64,000 bases of DNA from Bolinopsis microptera (GCF_026151205.1 NC_087084.1:1154312-1218311); one strand, 5' to 3'. Positions 12,292-22,461 are shown, counted from the stretch's first letter. Notes: generated by a model from the letters alone, not told the origin. Numbers and translations: made by a program.

Positions 12292-12760
12292 ATGATAACG
12301 TGGTTTATAACAACAGGTTGGGTAGCAGTACAACGTGATGAATATATAGACTTCAATCTGGAGCAGCATTCTCTTGAAATAAAGACTGATAGCACGTTAG
12401 GGAGTGAAGATGAAGTGCGTGTGTTCTTCTACAATTCGCAGGAAGACGGTGCACGATCACTCTCCCTCTACTTCACCTCCTCTCCTCAGTACCGTATCTG
12501 GCGTTGCAGCTCGAGCCGCACTAACTTCCCTACTGACCTACCTACTGCAACAGACAAGGTATGGAGGGTAACGTTAACTAGCACCTCAGGTATCAGACTA
12601 GTGGTACACTGTAACGAGGTGGAGGTGCTCAACATCCTGATATCAGACTCAACGTGTGGTAACACTAACTGGAGCATTTACTGGAGCAGCAGCATTGCAA
12701 AGATAACGTTTCCTTCCTCCAGCGACACTGCGTCTGATTTCTTTAGACCTAGTCAACCAG
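12292..12760 (+). pseudogene. Unrecognised extracellular-domain exon, copy 1 (frameshifted)
   Basis: A ~155-residue domain with alternating hydrophobic strands, few cysteines, and stretches such as SLEIKTDSTLGSED and KVWRVTLTSTSGIRLVVHC. It resembles a beta-sandwich but I cannot name the family. It is about 80 percent identical to the exon at 36947-37408. The acceptor ends at 12291 and the donor is CCAG|GTAACT at 12761. Relative to copy 2 it carries an extra T near 12304 (GTGGTTTATAAC against GTGGTTATAAC). Joined in phase 1 from exon 1, this gives an early stop; the rest of the domain is open in the shifted frame. Exon length is 469 (not a multiple of 3), against 462 for copy 2. Either a real null allele or a one-base sequence error. 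Confidence 0.6.
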
Positions 12761-12817
12761 GTAACTGGGTAATTCAAGATCTAAAATCTAAAATACGAAG
12801 ATAAATGTTGATTGTAA

Positions 12818-14634
12818 AGCCTTACTTACTTGTACTTGATTAGGTCTTCTCAATCATTCGAGTGGCCTGCACCAATGAACTCCCGTTTGTGACGTATCAT
12901 CTCCCTCCAAAGTTTGCGGTCACTAGCCATCTCGCTCGCTCCTTCTAGGTCTATGTCAGTGTTTCCTGTAAACGCTGCAGCATCTTCCAGCAAACATTTC
13001 CTCCAGTTCTTTCTTGGACGGCCCCTAGATCTTCTCCCATGGGCAGGGGTCCAATTAAGCAGGTACTTAGGAAGCCTAGTGTCTGGCATTCTGGTGACAT
13101 GGCCAAACCAGCGCAGGCGGTTTGCTTCTATGTACGTCTCTACTGGATTTATCTTTGCACGCTCCAGTACTTCAGTGTTTCTAACCCGATCGAGCCATCT
13201 TATCCTAAGTATTCTCCTCAAGCAACGCTGATGGAACACCTCAAAGCGATGTAGCTGCTTTTTGGTTGTGTTCCAAACCTCACTACCATATAACAATATT
13301 GTCAAAACCGCTGCCTTATAAATCCTGATCTTTGTATAAGACTGGATGTTGCGGTTTTTCCATATATTACTCAGTTGATTGAAGGCTCCGGAAGCTTTCT
13401 GAATCCTAGCTGACAGCTCACGGTCGATAGTACCGTCGCTGGAAATAATTGTACCTAAGTACGTAAAGTCACTAACTTGCTGCACTGGCGTGTCTTCAAC
13501 AGTGATGTTCACTGTGGCTTCTTTCGTGTATGGCCGTTGAGAGGTTGCTTTACCAATGACCATAGCCTCAGTCTTTTTACCATTGATTCTAAGACCTCCC
13601 TGGGCACCATACATACACAAAAGGTCAGTCGTTTCTTGAAGACCTTCCTCGCTGTTATCCAGTACAGCCATGTCATCTGCATAATCCGTATCTAACACAG
13701 TGATATCATCAACGAGCGGACTGATAGATCTTTGAAGAACCGCTCCGTGGGACACCACTTTGTTGCTTTCTGTTCTCTCAGCAGCCACATTGAGGCAGAC
13801 ATTAAAAAGTGGGGGACCCTGAATGTCTCCTTGGCCACTGCCTGAACTTACTTCAAACCATTCTGATAGTTCACCATTGTGTCTAACAGCACTAACAGTT
13901 CCATTAAAGAATGCCTGTATTATTCGAATGTATTTACATGGCAGGCCATAATGACTGAAAGCTTTCCAAGTATAATTCCTGTCGATGGAATCAAAAGCTG
14001 CCTTGAAGTCCACAAAATTTACATACAGGGGGAGAATATATTCAATGCAGTTATGTATAATAGTGCGGAGTGAATAAATCTGATCAATGCATGATCTGTT
14101 CTTTCTAAACCCACACTGATTGTCTCGTAGCAAACTTTCTAAACCGTCACTCATGCGATGTAAAATGATGATTTGATACAGTTTAGATGCTGTAGATCTT
14201 AGAGTGATCCCCCTATTATTGGAGCAATGAGAGGTATCACCCTTCTTTGGTACAATTATCACGATGCCTTTCAACCAGTCGTCAGGCACTGCTTCTGAAT
14301 TCCAAACTTTAGAGAACAATTTTTCCATCCTATCCACAAGACCACTTGCCCCATATTTTAACTGTTCATTAGAGATTTCGTCGATCCCAGCACTTTTGTG
14401 ATTCTTCAATTTTTTGAGACAGTTTAAAATCTCAAGTCTAGTGGGGGGACCATCACCATCACCAAGATAAGGAAAGCATGGAACCACTTCAAGATGGTCC
14501 AGGTCAGACAAATCCGCATTCGTGGGAGGAGGGTTTAATAGCTCCGAAAAATGTTCTCTCCATCTCTCTCTCTGAGCAGAGGGATCAGCAATCAACTTCC
14601 CGGATTTGTCTCTTACAGCAGTTGATTTACGATT
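12818..14634 (-). pseudogene. RTE-like LINE, reverse transcriptase part (5' part displaced)
   Basis: Read from 14634 down to 12850, the frame gives the palm of a non-LTR reverse transcriptase: NNRGITLRSTASKLYQ, NQCGFRKNRSCIDQI, VDFKAAFDSI, SGSGQGD and the catalytic YADD, followed by the C-terminal EVWNTTKKQLHRFEVF and WFGHVTRMPDTRLP region. An intact enzyme would do target-primed reverse transcription. Upstream the frame runs straight into the LTR at 14635. Its missing endonuclease lies at 26926-27631 and 36512-36706, and the three parts rejoin in frame when the insertions are removed. The 3' end is near 12818 in a (TTAC)-like tail. It lies antisense in an intron of the receptor gene. Confidence 0.85.
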
Positions 14635-15552
14635 TGTTGTAGCGTGTGCGTAGAAATAAAACAATCTGTTAACACGTAATCATAGAGGCTAGGGAAGAAC
14701 AAATCGTTAATAACAAATTATGATAGCAATCAATGTTCAATATATACAGGGTGGCCCATGATAGTCTACCCATCCTTATCTCTTAAAATTGTTACAGGTC
14801 GCTGAGATCTTGCTAATTATTTTAAAAACAAAAAGTGGCATAACTTATGTTCTGATAAATATTTTTTCTTCTAAATTTCACAGAATGTTAATAACAAGTA
14901 GATGAACCTTTGTGGCAAGTTTTGTGTGATTGAGAGCTTCACTGAGCTTATTTGACCAATAAAGCCCCTGAGCGAGCTAGCTTGAATTTCTCACCCAGAA
15001 CTGTTTACATTGGTTAATAGAAACCACCAAAAAAAATTCCTGGGTAAAAAAATAAAAAAACCAGCGATTTATTCACGTTTTATCAATTCTATTCACCACG
15101 ATCCATCGCACATTCCATTCTCTCTATATTTTAACTGATAAGGACTATCACAGATGATCCTTCCTGCTTGTGTATATCGTTCTTCTCACATGGAATGTGC
15201 GATGAATAGAATTGGTAAAACATAAATAAATCGGTGGTTTTTTAATTTTTTTACCCAGGATTTTTTTTGGTGGTTTCTATTAACCAATGTAAACAGTTCT
15301 GGGTGAGAAATTAACGCTAGCGCACTCAGGAGCTAATTTTGTCAGACAAGCTCAGACTCACACAAAACTTAGCACGAAGTTGTGTCTAATTATGATTGAC
15401 ATTCTCTAAAAATTTGAAGCAAAAATATTAATCAGAACGTAAGTTATGGCGCTTTTCCATTCTGAAATAAAATAATTAGCAAGATCTCAGCGACCTGTAA
15501 CAATTTTAAGAGATAAGGATGGGTAGACTATCATGGGCCACCCTGTATAACA
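14635..15552 (-). repeat. 3' LTR of the Gypsy element, split by a foldback element
   Basis: 112 bp of LTR (14635-14746) and the remaining 5 bp (15548-15552) are separated by an 801-bp insertion including its TA duplication. With the insertion taken out, the LTR has the same length and sequence as the 5' LTR. Confidence 0.88.
14747..15545. mobile_element. TA-flanked foldback/MITE (Tc1-mariner-type target)
   Basis: 799 bp starting CAGGGTGGCCCATGATAGTC and ending with its inverse. Long arms pair over most of the element (for example GCACATTCCATTCT at 15109 with GAATGTGC at about 15190). TA lies on both sides (14745-14746, 15546-15547), and removing one TA plus the element restores the LTR. There is no transposase frame, so it is non-autonomous. 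Confidence 0.85.
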
Positions 15553-15664
15553 ATCTCCCTTCGGCAAGTTATAGCTAGTCGGCCGATACAACTAGCTGCG
15601 CTCGCGTTTAACACGAGGAGCTAGGCGCGCGCGCAAAATTGAGGTCAGGAGGACTGTCGGTAAC
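15553..15664 (-). other. 3' internal end of the Gypsy element with polypurine tract
   Basis: Between the 3' LTR and the next insertion. On the minus strand the purine run GAAGGGAGAT abuts the LTR start TGTTATA, as expected for the plus-strand priming site. The rest (GCGCGCGC-rich) is non-coding. Confidence 0.6.
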
Positions 15665-16082
15665 ACGACATCTGTCCGAAAGCGACATCTGTCCGAATCA
15701 GAAAATATGTTATTTGGACAATAGTTTATGTCGGATCCTACCGTACGATTTTCTTAAAACTTTCCATAAAGTATGGTGGTTATATGACGAATAATATGTG
15801 TAAGTTTGAGCGAGTTTCTATGAGCCAAGTTCAAGATATTACCTTAACTGCAAAAAATATATCCAATTCGGTGGTACTCAGTGGTTCCAAAGCATATATC
15901 TGGAGATCCAACGATACGATTTTCTTGAAAATTCTTCAAACTTACACATATTATTCGTCCTATAACCACCATACTTTATGGAAAGTTTTAAGAAAATCGT
16001 ACGGTAGGATCCGACATAAACTATTGTCCAAATAACAAATTTTCTGATTCGGACAGATGTCGCTTTCGGACAGATGTCGCCC
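15665..16082. mobile_element. Foldback element with repeated CGACATCTGTCCGAA ends
   Basis: Left arm 15668-15810 and right arm about 15938-16082 are near-perfect inverse copies, including TCGGATCCTACCGTACGA and ACTTTCCATAAAGTATGGTG. Each outer end has two tandem copies of a ~16-bp motif (CGACATCTGTCCGAA). The spacer is about 130 bp. The internal frame at 15784-16035 is not conserved and I do not call it a gene. Target duplication is not clear. Confidence 0.75.
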
Positions 16083-16483
16083 TGTCCTGATTTCGGACTG
16101 TCACTTTTTAGCGCTGATTAGCTTAACGTCGCCGCGCGTTCCATACATTTTTTTTTATTGAAATCTTTCAAATCAGTCAATTACATACAAGTTTACACAA
16201 TGAATTAGTTAAATATAATATTGTCCTCTAAGCATGGATTGTCAAAGTTGAAATTGTCTCGGACAAAATGTATGTAACCAAAGGACCTGAGGGTCACCAA
16301 AACACAGATATTGAGTGCAAATGCAGCTCCTGCACAAGCATGGGCCCTTATAAAATTGTAATAAGTTACTTTAAACAAAATCACACACCCATTCAATCAA
16401 TTCATAAAATATTGTGCTGTGAGATGAAATTGAGAAATATGTGAATGCAGACAGCAAGAATAGATAATCTTGAATAAACTATT

Positions 16484-19400
16484 TTACGGATTTGTTTCTA
16501 TTGAATAGTCAAGTTCAGAGTCCGAATCCACCGGGATAATTTTCCCCCACATGTAAGTGGAAAGTTTACTTTTAAAATCAGTGATACTCTCTATCTCACG
16601 GATATCTAGAGGAATGTGATTCCACTTAGTGTGGGTCCTATAGAAGAAATTCTTGGCAAAAGCGTTGGAGCTTGCTCGAGGTGAGATAGAGCTTACAAAA
16701 CATAGAGAGTCCATGTGACTATTTCTGAGCCTTGAGTGGCCTTGAAATGGTTGCAAATATGAGGGTAAAGTGACAGGTATATGTTGCTTCACAATTTTAA
16801 AGAAGAAGATGAGATCCAAGAAGTCAAAGCGGTCTTCAATCGGCATAATCTTCAGCTGTCTGCATTTTTGAATGTATGTGGATGGTGGATAACTCATATA
16901 CTCCTCGTGAAGAATCCACTTAATAGCACGCTTTTGGAGGCCCTCCAGCTTGCTTATCTGGGATTTTGTGACTGGTCTCCATATAACCGAGCAATGCTCA
17001 AATAGGCTCCTCACTAAAGTGAGATACAGTACTCTACGACGATTTACGTCTTGGACAAAATAACAATTTCTTCTCGCCATGCCTAATTTTTGGTTTGCCT
17101 TAGAAAGGACTTTGGAGCACTGATCTTTCCAATCGAGATTTGATGTCACAATTACACCCAGATCCTTTTCATGATCAACATAGTCAAGTGTGATTCTTCC
17201 CATGGAGTATACAAAGTTAAAGAGTGGTAGGACACTAAGGAGGGAAACTGTTTCGGATATCCTTCCTGCGACGGTGAGGACCTTACATTTGTCGGGATGA
17301 AATCTCATTTTATTAGAAAGTGACCAGTCATGGAGATAATCAATGTCCTTCTGCAGTCGCAGGATATCAGACTCCGAAACAATCTTACGCCAAATTTTAG
17401 TATCATCGGCATACAGTGACAGTTGTGTGCCTGGTGAAATCCCCACTGATATATCATCAATGAACATAATGAACAGCAATGGTCCCAAAATTGACCCTTG
17501 AGGTACACCAGACTGGGCGTTTCTCATAGAAGAAAACTTGCCACTTATCAAGACCTGTTGTTGCCTGTCTCTTAGATAATCAGTGATGAATTTCAGTAGC
17601 CTCCCATCAATACCAAATTTGCTCTTTAGCTTAAATAATATAAGATCATGGTTAACCGAGTCAAATGCTTTGGCAAAATCAAAGTAGACTACATCTGTTC
17701 TCATATTTTCATTCAGTGAGAGCGCTAGGCTGTCGCACAGTCCTACAAGATTAGTTGCACAAGATCTCTCAGCTCGGAAACCATGCTGTTTGTCATTGAT
17801 CATGCCATTAGTAAGTGCCAATAACTCATCTCTTATTATGCGTTCAAGAACTTTTGTGATTAAGCATGTAAGAGAAATTGGCCTATAATTTGAAACCTCA
17901 TGTTTATCCCCTTTCTTGAATATTGGTACAATGTGCCCCAGTTTCCACTCCCTTGGTAGTGTCCCAATGTTGTAGCATGAATGAAAAAGTATTGATATAG
18001 GGTATGCGAGCCCAACCGCACAGTTTTTCAAAAGTTTCCCATGGATACCATCAGGTCCATAAGCTTTATTAGCATTAATATTGGAAAGGATTTTGCGAAC
18101 CCTTCTGTGGTCAAATTCAATATCAAAGCGCCAATCATTAGAGTAATCTATATCTATGTCATAAGTTGATGCCTCAGAGAACTGCTCGAAGAAAAAGTCA
18201 TTAAATAGGTTGGCCTGGTCTTCAGGGCAGTTGCGGACAGTGCCTTTGTGGCTTACAAACTCAGGGATCCGCTGACTAGCTGTCTTCGATTTGACATAGG
18301 ACCAAAATTTTTTTGTTATTAAAGCACTATCATCAGATTCATTTAATGTTTCCCTCATCTTTTGAGCAACCACATTTTTGAAATTTTTCCTAGCAAGGGA
18401 GAATGCAATTTCAGCTCTATCACTTTTATGCCTTTCTTTATGTAATCTCACTTTCTTACGCCATGCATCATAACACTCCGAGTCAAACCATGGATCTTGG
18501 CCATCAGTCTTGACAGAGCATTTTTTAACAAATTTATCTGTGACATTAAAAAGTTTGTCCTTAAATTTTTTCCATCCAATTTCAGGTTCTGTGCCATTGA
18601 GCAATGCATCCCAATTCGTGTGTCGGAGTTCATGGTTTAGCCTCTCCCAGTTCACAGTCTTAAAGTTATAGCACATACGCCTGACTGGCTTCTTCCTACC
18701 AACTTTAACGTTGATCTTAAAATTGATGGGGAAGTGGTCAGACTTGCAAGCACTATCTCTCTCACCTACCATTAGGTCATTAATATTTGACACAGAGTTT
18801 GTGAGCAATAGGTCAAGTGTTTTGCCTTTGCAGTGGGTAGGTGTTAACACACATTGTTGAAGGCCTAGATCAACAAAAGATTCAACAAAAGATTGCTCAA
18901 TAGGACAGGAGCTGGCCAGGGTAGACCAGGAAACTCCGGTCAGGTTAAAATCTCCTAGTATGAAGACTTTACTCAGTCCTCTTCTTCTGAGAAGAGTTTT
19001 CAAAGACTCAACAATTTTTTCATGATTTGCGGAGCCCAGTGTACCAACACGATAACATGTGCATACAACAAACTTAATTCCAGTGGATGTCTTAAATTCC
19101 ACAGCAAGAATTTCTGCACCATACTTGAGATGAACTTCCTTTGAAGTTAGATCAAGGTCTGCTCTCACTGCAATCATGACCCCTCCACCATTCCTCCTAA
19201 ACCGGGTTGGATTAGAAGGATCTGGTGGATGAGTTTTCTTCGATCTATCAGAGCGAAATATCTTATATCTGTCAGGGTGCAGAAATTCACTATCAGCAAT
19301 AGAACTCTTAAACCAGGTTTCGTTAAGTATTGCAATATCTATCTTAGCCTCATTAAGATAAGTCGACACTTCAAGACATTTAGTGGTATCAATCATTGGA

Positions 19401-20014
19401 TGGGCATTGTTCAGTTCACCAAAAGGGATGAGACCTTGAACATTCTGAAAGTAAACATTCAATTTATTACCATTCCCAACTCTAACACCTATGGGAGACG
19501 GCCCTGGGTTTACAATTCCAGGGTTTACTAAAACTATCAAAAAACCATTCATCAAAAACAACCAAATTATGCATCCCGTGAGTGTATTGCCGGTTCTACC
19601 AGTAAATATGCAATTTATGTTCTTATGGATTGAAATCTGGCAAAATCTATATAAACCATCGAAACTGTAATTATTCCTCAGATAATACATATTTGCTAAA
19701 TATAAAAAGAAATAAACTGTAAAGCATCGGCACAAGTTAGGAACTGGGTATGTTGGTACAAAGGCTCGGCAATCATAAGTGACCCTAGAAAAAGCCAACC
19801 CACTTACCCCGACATATGTGATAGTGATTAGCGAAAAGTGACATATGAATATAACATAAAAAATATAAAATAATAAGCGAGAATCAATGCAGCTGTCTAA
19901 ATAATCAAAAATACTACCTGTACCACGTCTACGGTTCTGATGTTTGATGGATTTTGCAAAAGAATTTCCACTAAACACTCCAACTCTAAATCTGTATGTT
20001 ACTAAATCGATCAT
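16484..20014 (-). CDS. LINE ORF2: endonuclease-reverse transcriptase
   Basis: 1176 residues. From about residue 184 there is an apurinic-type endonuclease: LNVYFQNVQGL, ILNETWF, NGGGVMIAVR, VFILGDFNLTG, TLDLLLTNS and the catalytic SDHFPI. From about residue 650 there is a reverse transcriptase with VPIFKKGDKHEVSNYRPISL, QHGFRAERSCATNL, YFDFAKAFDSVNHDLI, SGVPQGSILGPLLF and the active site YADD, then the CR1-type C-terminus (SLFEHCSVIWRP, KLEGLQKRAIKWIL). It would nick target DNA and copy the element RNA into it. Odd point: the first ~175 residues contain two or three strongly hydrophobic stretches (YIFYVIFICHFSLITITYV, CIIWLFLMNGFLIVLV) ahead of the usual NPGP start, so the true start may be internal. 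It lies 82 bp downstream of ORF1. Confidence 0.9.
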   Translation of the reverse strand: MIDLVTYRFRVGVFSGNSFAKSIKHQNRRRGTGSIFDYLDSCIDSRLLFYIFYVIFICHFSLITITYVGVSGLAFSRVTYDCRAFVPTYPVPNLCRCFTVYFFLYLANMYYLRNNYSFDGLYRFCQISIHKNINCIFTGRTGNTLTGCIIWLFLMNGFLIVLVNPGIVNPGPSPIGVRVGNGNKLNVYFQNVQGLIPFGELNNAHPMIDTTKCLEVSTYLNEAKIDIAILNETWFKSSIADSEFLHPDRYKIFRSDRSKKTHPPDPSNPTRFRRNGGGVMIAVRADLDLTSKEVHLKYGAEILAVEFKTSTGIKFVVCTCYRVGTLGSANHEKIVESLKTLLRRRGLSKVFILGDFNLTGVSWSTLASSCPIEQSFVESFVDLGLQQCVLTPTHCKGKTLDLLLTNSVSNINDLMVGERDSACKSDHFPINFKINVKVGRKKPVRRMCYNFKTVNWERLNHELRHTNWDALLNGTEPEIGWKKFKDKLFNVTDKFVKKCSVKTDGQDPWFDSECYDAWRKKVRLHKERHKSDRAEIAFSLARKNFKNVVAQKMRETLNESDDSALITKKFWSYVKSKTASQRIPEFVSHKGTVRNCPEDQANLFNDFFFEQFSEASTYDIDIDYSNDWRFDIEFDHRRVRKILSNINANKAYGPDGIHGKLLKNCAVGLAYPISILFHSCYNIGTLPREWKLGHIVPIFKKGDKHEVSNYRPISLTCLITKVLERIIRDELLALTNGMINDKQHGFRAERSCATNLVGLCDSLALSLNENMRTDVVYFDFAKAFDSVNHDLILFKLKSKFGIDGRLLKFITDYLRDRQQQVLISGKFSSMRNAQSGVPQGSILGPLLFIMFIDDISVGISPGTQLSLYADDTKIWRKIVSESDILRLQKDIDYLHDWSLSNKMRFHPDKCKVLTVAGRISETVSLLSVLPLFNFVYSMGRITLDYVDHEKDLGVIVTSNLDWKDQCSKVLSKANQKLGMARRNCYFVQDVNRRRVLYLTLVRSLFEHCSVIWRPVTKSQISKLEGLQKRAIKWILHEEYMSYPPSTYIQKCRQLKIMPIEDRFDFLDLIFFFKIVKQHIPVTLPSYLQPFQGHSRLRNSHMDSLCFVSSISPRASSNAFAKNFFYRTHTKWNHIPLDIREIESITDFKSKLSTYMWGKIIPVDSDSELDYSIETNP

Positions 20015-20096
20015 GGTGTTTTACAGGTGAGTATACTTGCCAGACTACAACTGCATATCATTAGCTTAACAAGGTTCAGAAGACAGCACAAAAGAA

Positions 20097-21542
20097 CTAC
20101 TGATAGATATAAGGATTAAAATATCTACTGTGGATGGCACGAATATAAAATCTGGCCAACACACCCATACCTTTCTGAGGATTGGGGTGAATGCCTTTGT
20201 TCTCAAATAAGGGATCAAATCTCTTAACAGGCTCACTTAGAGCTCTCTTAAACTTTGTAAAGGGATAAAACACATCCATGAAAAAGAACCTCCTAAATAC
20301 ACACTCATTGTATAAAATCCTATTAAAATCCATTACCCTCTTGTTAGTTAATTTATCGTTATCATTCTGTAAAGGTAATGGCAATAGAGATTGAACATAT
20401 ACCTTACAGTTGGGAAATAATAGGCCTATCTTACCAAAAAGTTGCTTTACTGGTCCCCTCAAAATACCAATTTTATCCCCCACACGCCTAATATCGTTTG
20501 TGCCTACGCTGATCAGAAGCTTCTCAACGTGGACATCAGGATGTGCCGTGCAGTAGTCCTCCAACTGTTTCTGGACTTTGTCCATTTTTGCTCCGCCTTC
20601 TGCAACATTTACGACTGTGACTTTCCCTTTTCCCAGCTTTGCGGAGTCCAATCTTTGAGCATAAGAGTCTCCAGCAACCAACGTGACTCTTTGCGCAGGT
20701 ACTTGGGCTTCGGTGCCAGAAGCTGGTGTACTAGTCTCTGTGCTGATATTCTGAGAGCTAACTTGGCCACCAGATTTCACAATAGCTCGAAATGACAGGG
20801 AGTATCTTACTTGCTCCGATTTCTTTGGAGGCTCTCCCTTTGTGGCCGGCTCTGCTCGCACAGCATGCCTCAGATTCTGCTGTGTCCCAGGCCGCATTAC
20901 AACAAGACTGTTGTTCTTCATCCTTATCGTCTTGACACAATTAGGTTTCCCAGTTGTGCCCTCGTAAAACTCAAGCGTCCGTTCACATCCCAGTGAGAAA
21001 GAGCAAATCGATTTCTCCTGGTCCATTAGTTTCTCACCGTCATTGTGTATTGAAGTACTCGCTTGGTTGTTTCCATACTTGATGACCAGACATGAGTCCA
21101 GAGGTCCAGTTATCTCCGTACTCGAGTTTACAAGACTCAGGAGTCTTTTGATATTAGGGAAACCACTGATATCCTGTGGTGGGTGCACTGGATTTGTGTC
21201 AGTGTAAATATAGGGTGCATCCTGTGAGCACAACCAAGCTGTTGTTGCCTTGTGTCTTCCCTCGGTGTTCAGTTTCTGCAGGGACTCACATTCAACCCAT
21301 ACCGCATCACGGAGAACCTCATCCTCGCAGAAGTCCTCTATATGTAACACAAAATTGTCCACCTTTCCCTCACGCTTTGGCAGCTCGTTTTGAACAGAGT
21401 TAAGGATATGACGTAGATCCTCAACTGAGGCAGCTTTGACATAGTCGAAAATCTCTTGAAGGTTTATCATTGTTGTCAGAGATTGTCGAGTCTGGCAGCA
21501 AAGTTTGCCAGGGAACCATCCGTAACACCTCAGAGTAGGCAA
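20097..21542 (-). CDS. LINE ORF1: AlkB-like dioxygenase fused to SGNH esterase
   Basis: 481 residues; M1 or M25 may be the start. Residues ~120-255 match the AlkB 2OG-Fe(II) oxygenase pattern: LVIKYGNNQASTSIHNDGE gives the HxD iron ligands (H166, D168), SFSLGCERTLEFYE the following strand, LRHAV the distal ligand (H226), and RYSLSFR the oxoglutarate-binding arginines (R246, R252). Residues ~285-465 match SGNH hydrolases: GDSYAQRL (Ser293), a glycine at 316-317, GTND (Asn349) and GIHPN (His452); the usual Asp three residues before that His is Lys here. Esterase domains are known from CR1-type ORF1 proteins; the AlkB part is the surprise. A possible role is demethylation or protection of the element RNA plus membrane or lipid interaction, which is inference only. 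It sits directly upstream of ORF2. Confidence 0.75.
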   Translation of the reverse strand: MPTLRCYGWFPGKLCCQTRQSLTTMINLQEIFDYVKAASVEDLRHILNSVQNELPKREGKVDNFVLHIEDFCEDEVLRDAVWVECESLQKLNTEGRHKATTAWLCSQDAPYIYTDTNPVHPPQDISGFPNIKRLLSLVNSSTEITGPLDSCLVIKYGNNQASTSIHNDGEKLMDQEKSICSFSLGCERTLEFYEGTTGKPNCVKTIRMKNNSLVVMRPGTQQNLRHAVRAEPATKGEPPKKSEQVRYSLSFRAIVKSGGQVSSQNISTETSTPASGTEAQVPAQRVTLVAGDSYAQRLDSAKLGKGKVTVVNVAEGGAKMDKVQKQLEDYCTAHPDVHVEKLLISVGTNDIRRVGDKIGILRGPVKQLFGKIGLLFPNCKVYVQSLLPLPLQNDNDKLTNKRVMDFNRILYNECVFRRFFFMDVFYPFTKFKRALSEPVKRFDPLFENKGIHPNPQKGMGVLARFYIRAIHSRYFNPYIYQ

Positions 21543-22188
21543 CCTCCCACAACACTAAACACGACCTGGAAGGAAAATGGCACGAGAAAATGTGTAATGA
21601 AACTGCTGGTCGGGAGTAAAGTTAAATTTGCCAGTGAAAATATAGCTAGAGTAAGGATAAGAGGGGCAATATCAGAGATGTAAAAATTCACATTCAAAAT
21701 AAGCTAACAATGAGAAAGAAGTAAAAGAGAAACTTACATCGTGTTTAAGGTGTTGTTGCCCAGTGCAAGCACTGGGCGAGAGGAGCCTAACTCAGGAGGC
21801 GAACTTCAGGAACCCCAGCGCACCCGCATACCAGGAGATCGGCTGTACTTCCTAGCCCGTCATGCCATTGTACATGTGGAACAACTTTTGTGACCAAACT
21901 GGTCTTTAACTTAAACTGTCAGAAAACAGACATAAAAAATACTTTCTCCCCACAGGTCGGGACAAAATTAGCAACATTTTACTTCTTAAACGTTAAAAAC
22001 TTGTAACTCATATTTCCATAAAATTGGATTAGCCACGTTCTCTGTCGAATTATTAAAATACATAAGTTAAATCAGGAAATCTGTAAAATTTAAAATAATG
22101 AGTGACTCTAAAAATGTGATAAAAACAGCGGTTTGACAAATATTACAACATACGGGTTTACAATGATTTCAGTTCGTGATTACTCATT
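21543..22188 (-). other. LINE 5' UTR and Gypsy 3' tail, no gene
   Basis: GC-richer sequence to about 21.88 kb (CCCAGTGCAAGCACTGGGCG forms a small hairpin at about 21760) is probably the LINE 5' UTR. The AT-rich remainder is probably Gypsy 3' sequence. No frame of note and no clear insertion junction. Confidence 0.4.
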
Positions 22189-22461
22189 CTAACTCATGGT
22201 TTTCATTTTAGTGATAGCATCACTCTTAGCACTTCTGGTTGGTCTCAAACGCGGTTCAGGTAAGGGTGCACCACCTGTAGCTGTAGGTTTGGACAACTCA
22301 GACACCCGGACTTGCTTGTCGTTGGTTTTCAGGGGGGAAGCAACTTTCGGTTGAGGACGCTCAGTCACTTTAGCCGGTGAGGTATCCTTGACTGGGGACG
22401 CTGGTTTCGCCACAGCCTCAAGTCTGTTGCCGTTCGGAACTCCTAGGTTTAGTGCATTCAT
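22189..22461 (-). CDS. Small Pro/Lys-rich frame downstream of Gypsy pol
   Basis: 90 codons rich in Lys, Pro, Ser and Thr, with no domain. It lies 65 bp after the pol stop in a different frame. Basic, proline-rich tails ending in an RPTRS-like stretch are common at the C-terminus of Ty3-type Pol proteins, so this may be a separated Pol tail after a frameshift rather than an independent gene. Recognition is weak. Confidence 0.35.
   Translation of the reverse strand: MNALNLGVPNGNRLEAVAKPASPVKDTSPAKVTERPQPKVASPLKTNDKQVRVSELSKPTATGGAPLPEPRLRPTRSAKSDAITKMKTMS

Larger units (their letters stand above)
16147..21900 (-). mobile_element. CR1/L2-like LINE inserted in the Gypsy 3' region
   Basis: A minus-strand non-LTR element with two ORFs (20097-21542 and 16484-20014), a 3' UTR, and a 3' end at an A-rich tract (minus-strand AATAAAAAAAAATG, 16146-16160). 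The 5' boundary is not visible; 5' UTR probably extends to about 21.9 kb. Both frames are open throughout, so the copy may be young. It lies in the same orientation as the Gypsy element, downstream of pol. Confidence 0.75.

Noticed and set aside
16781-17005. Plus-strand frames inside the LINE and Gypsy ORFs (also 18448-18633, 22539-22838, 25456-25725)
   Set aside because: They are antisense shadows of well-supported minus-strand polyproteins.
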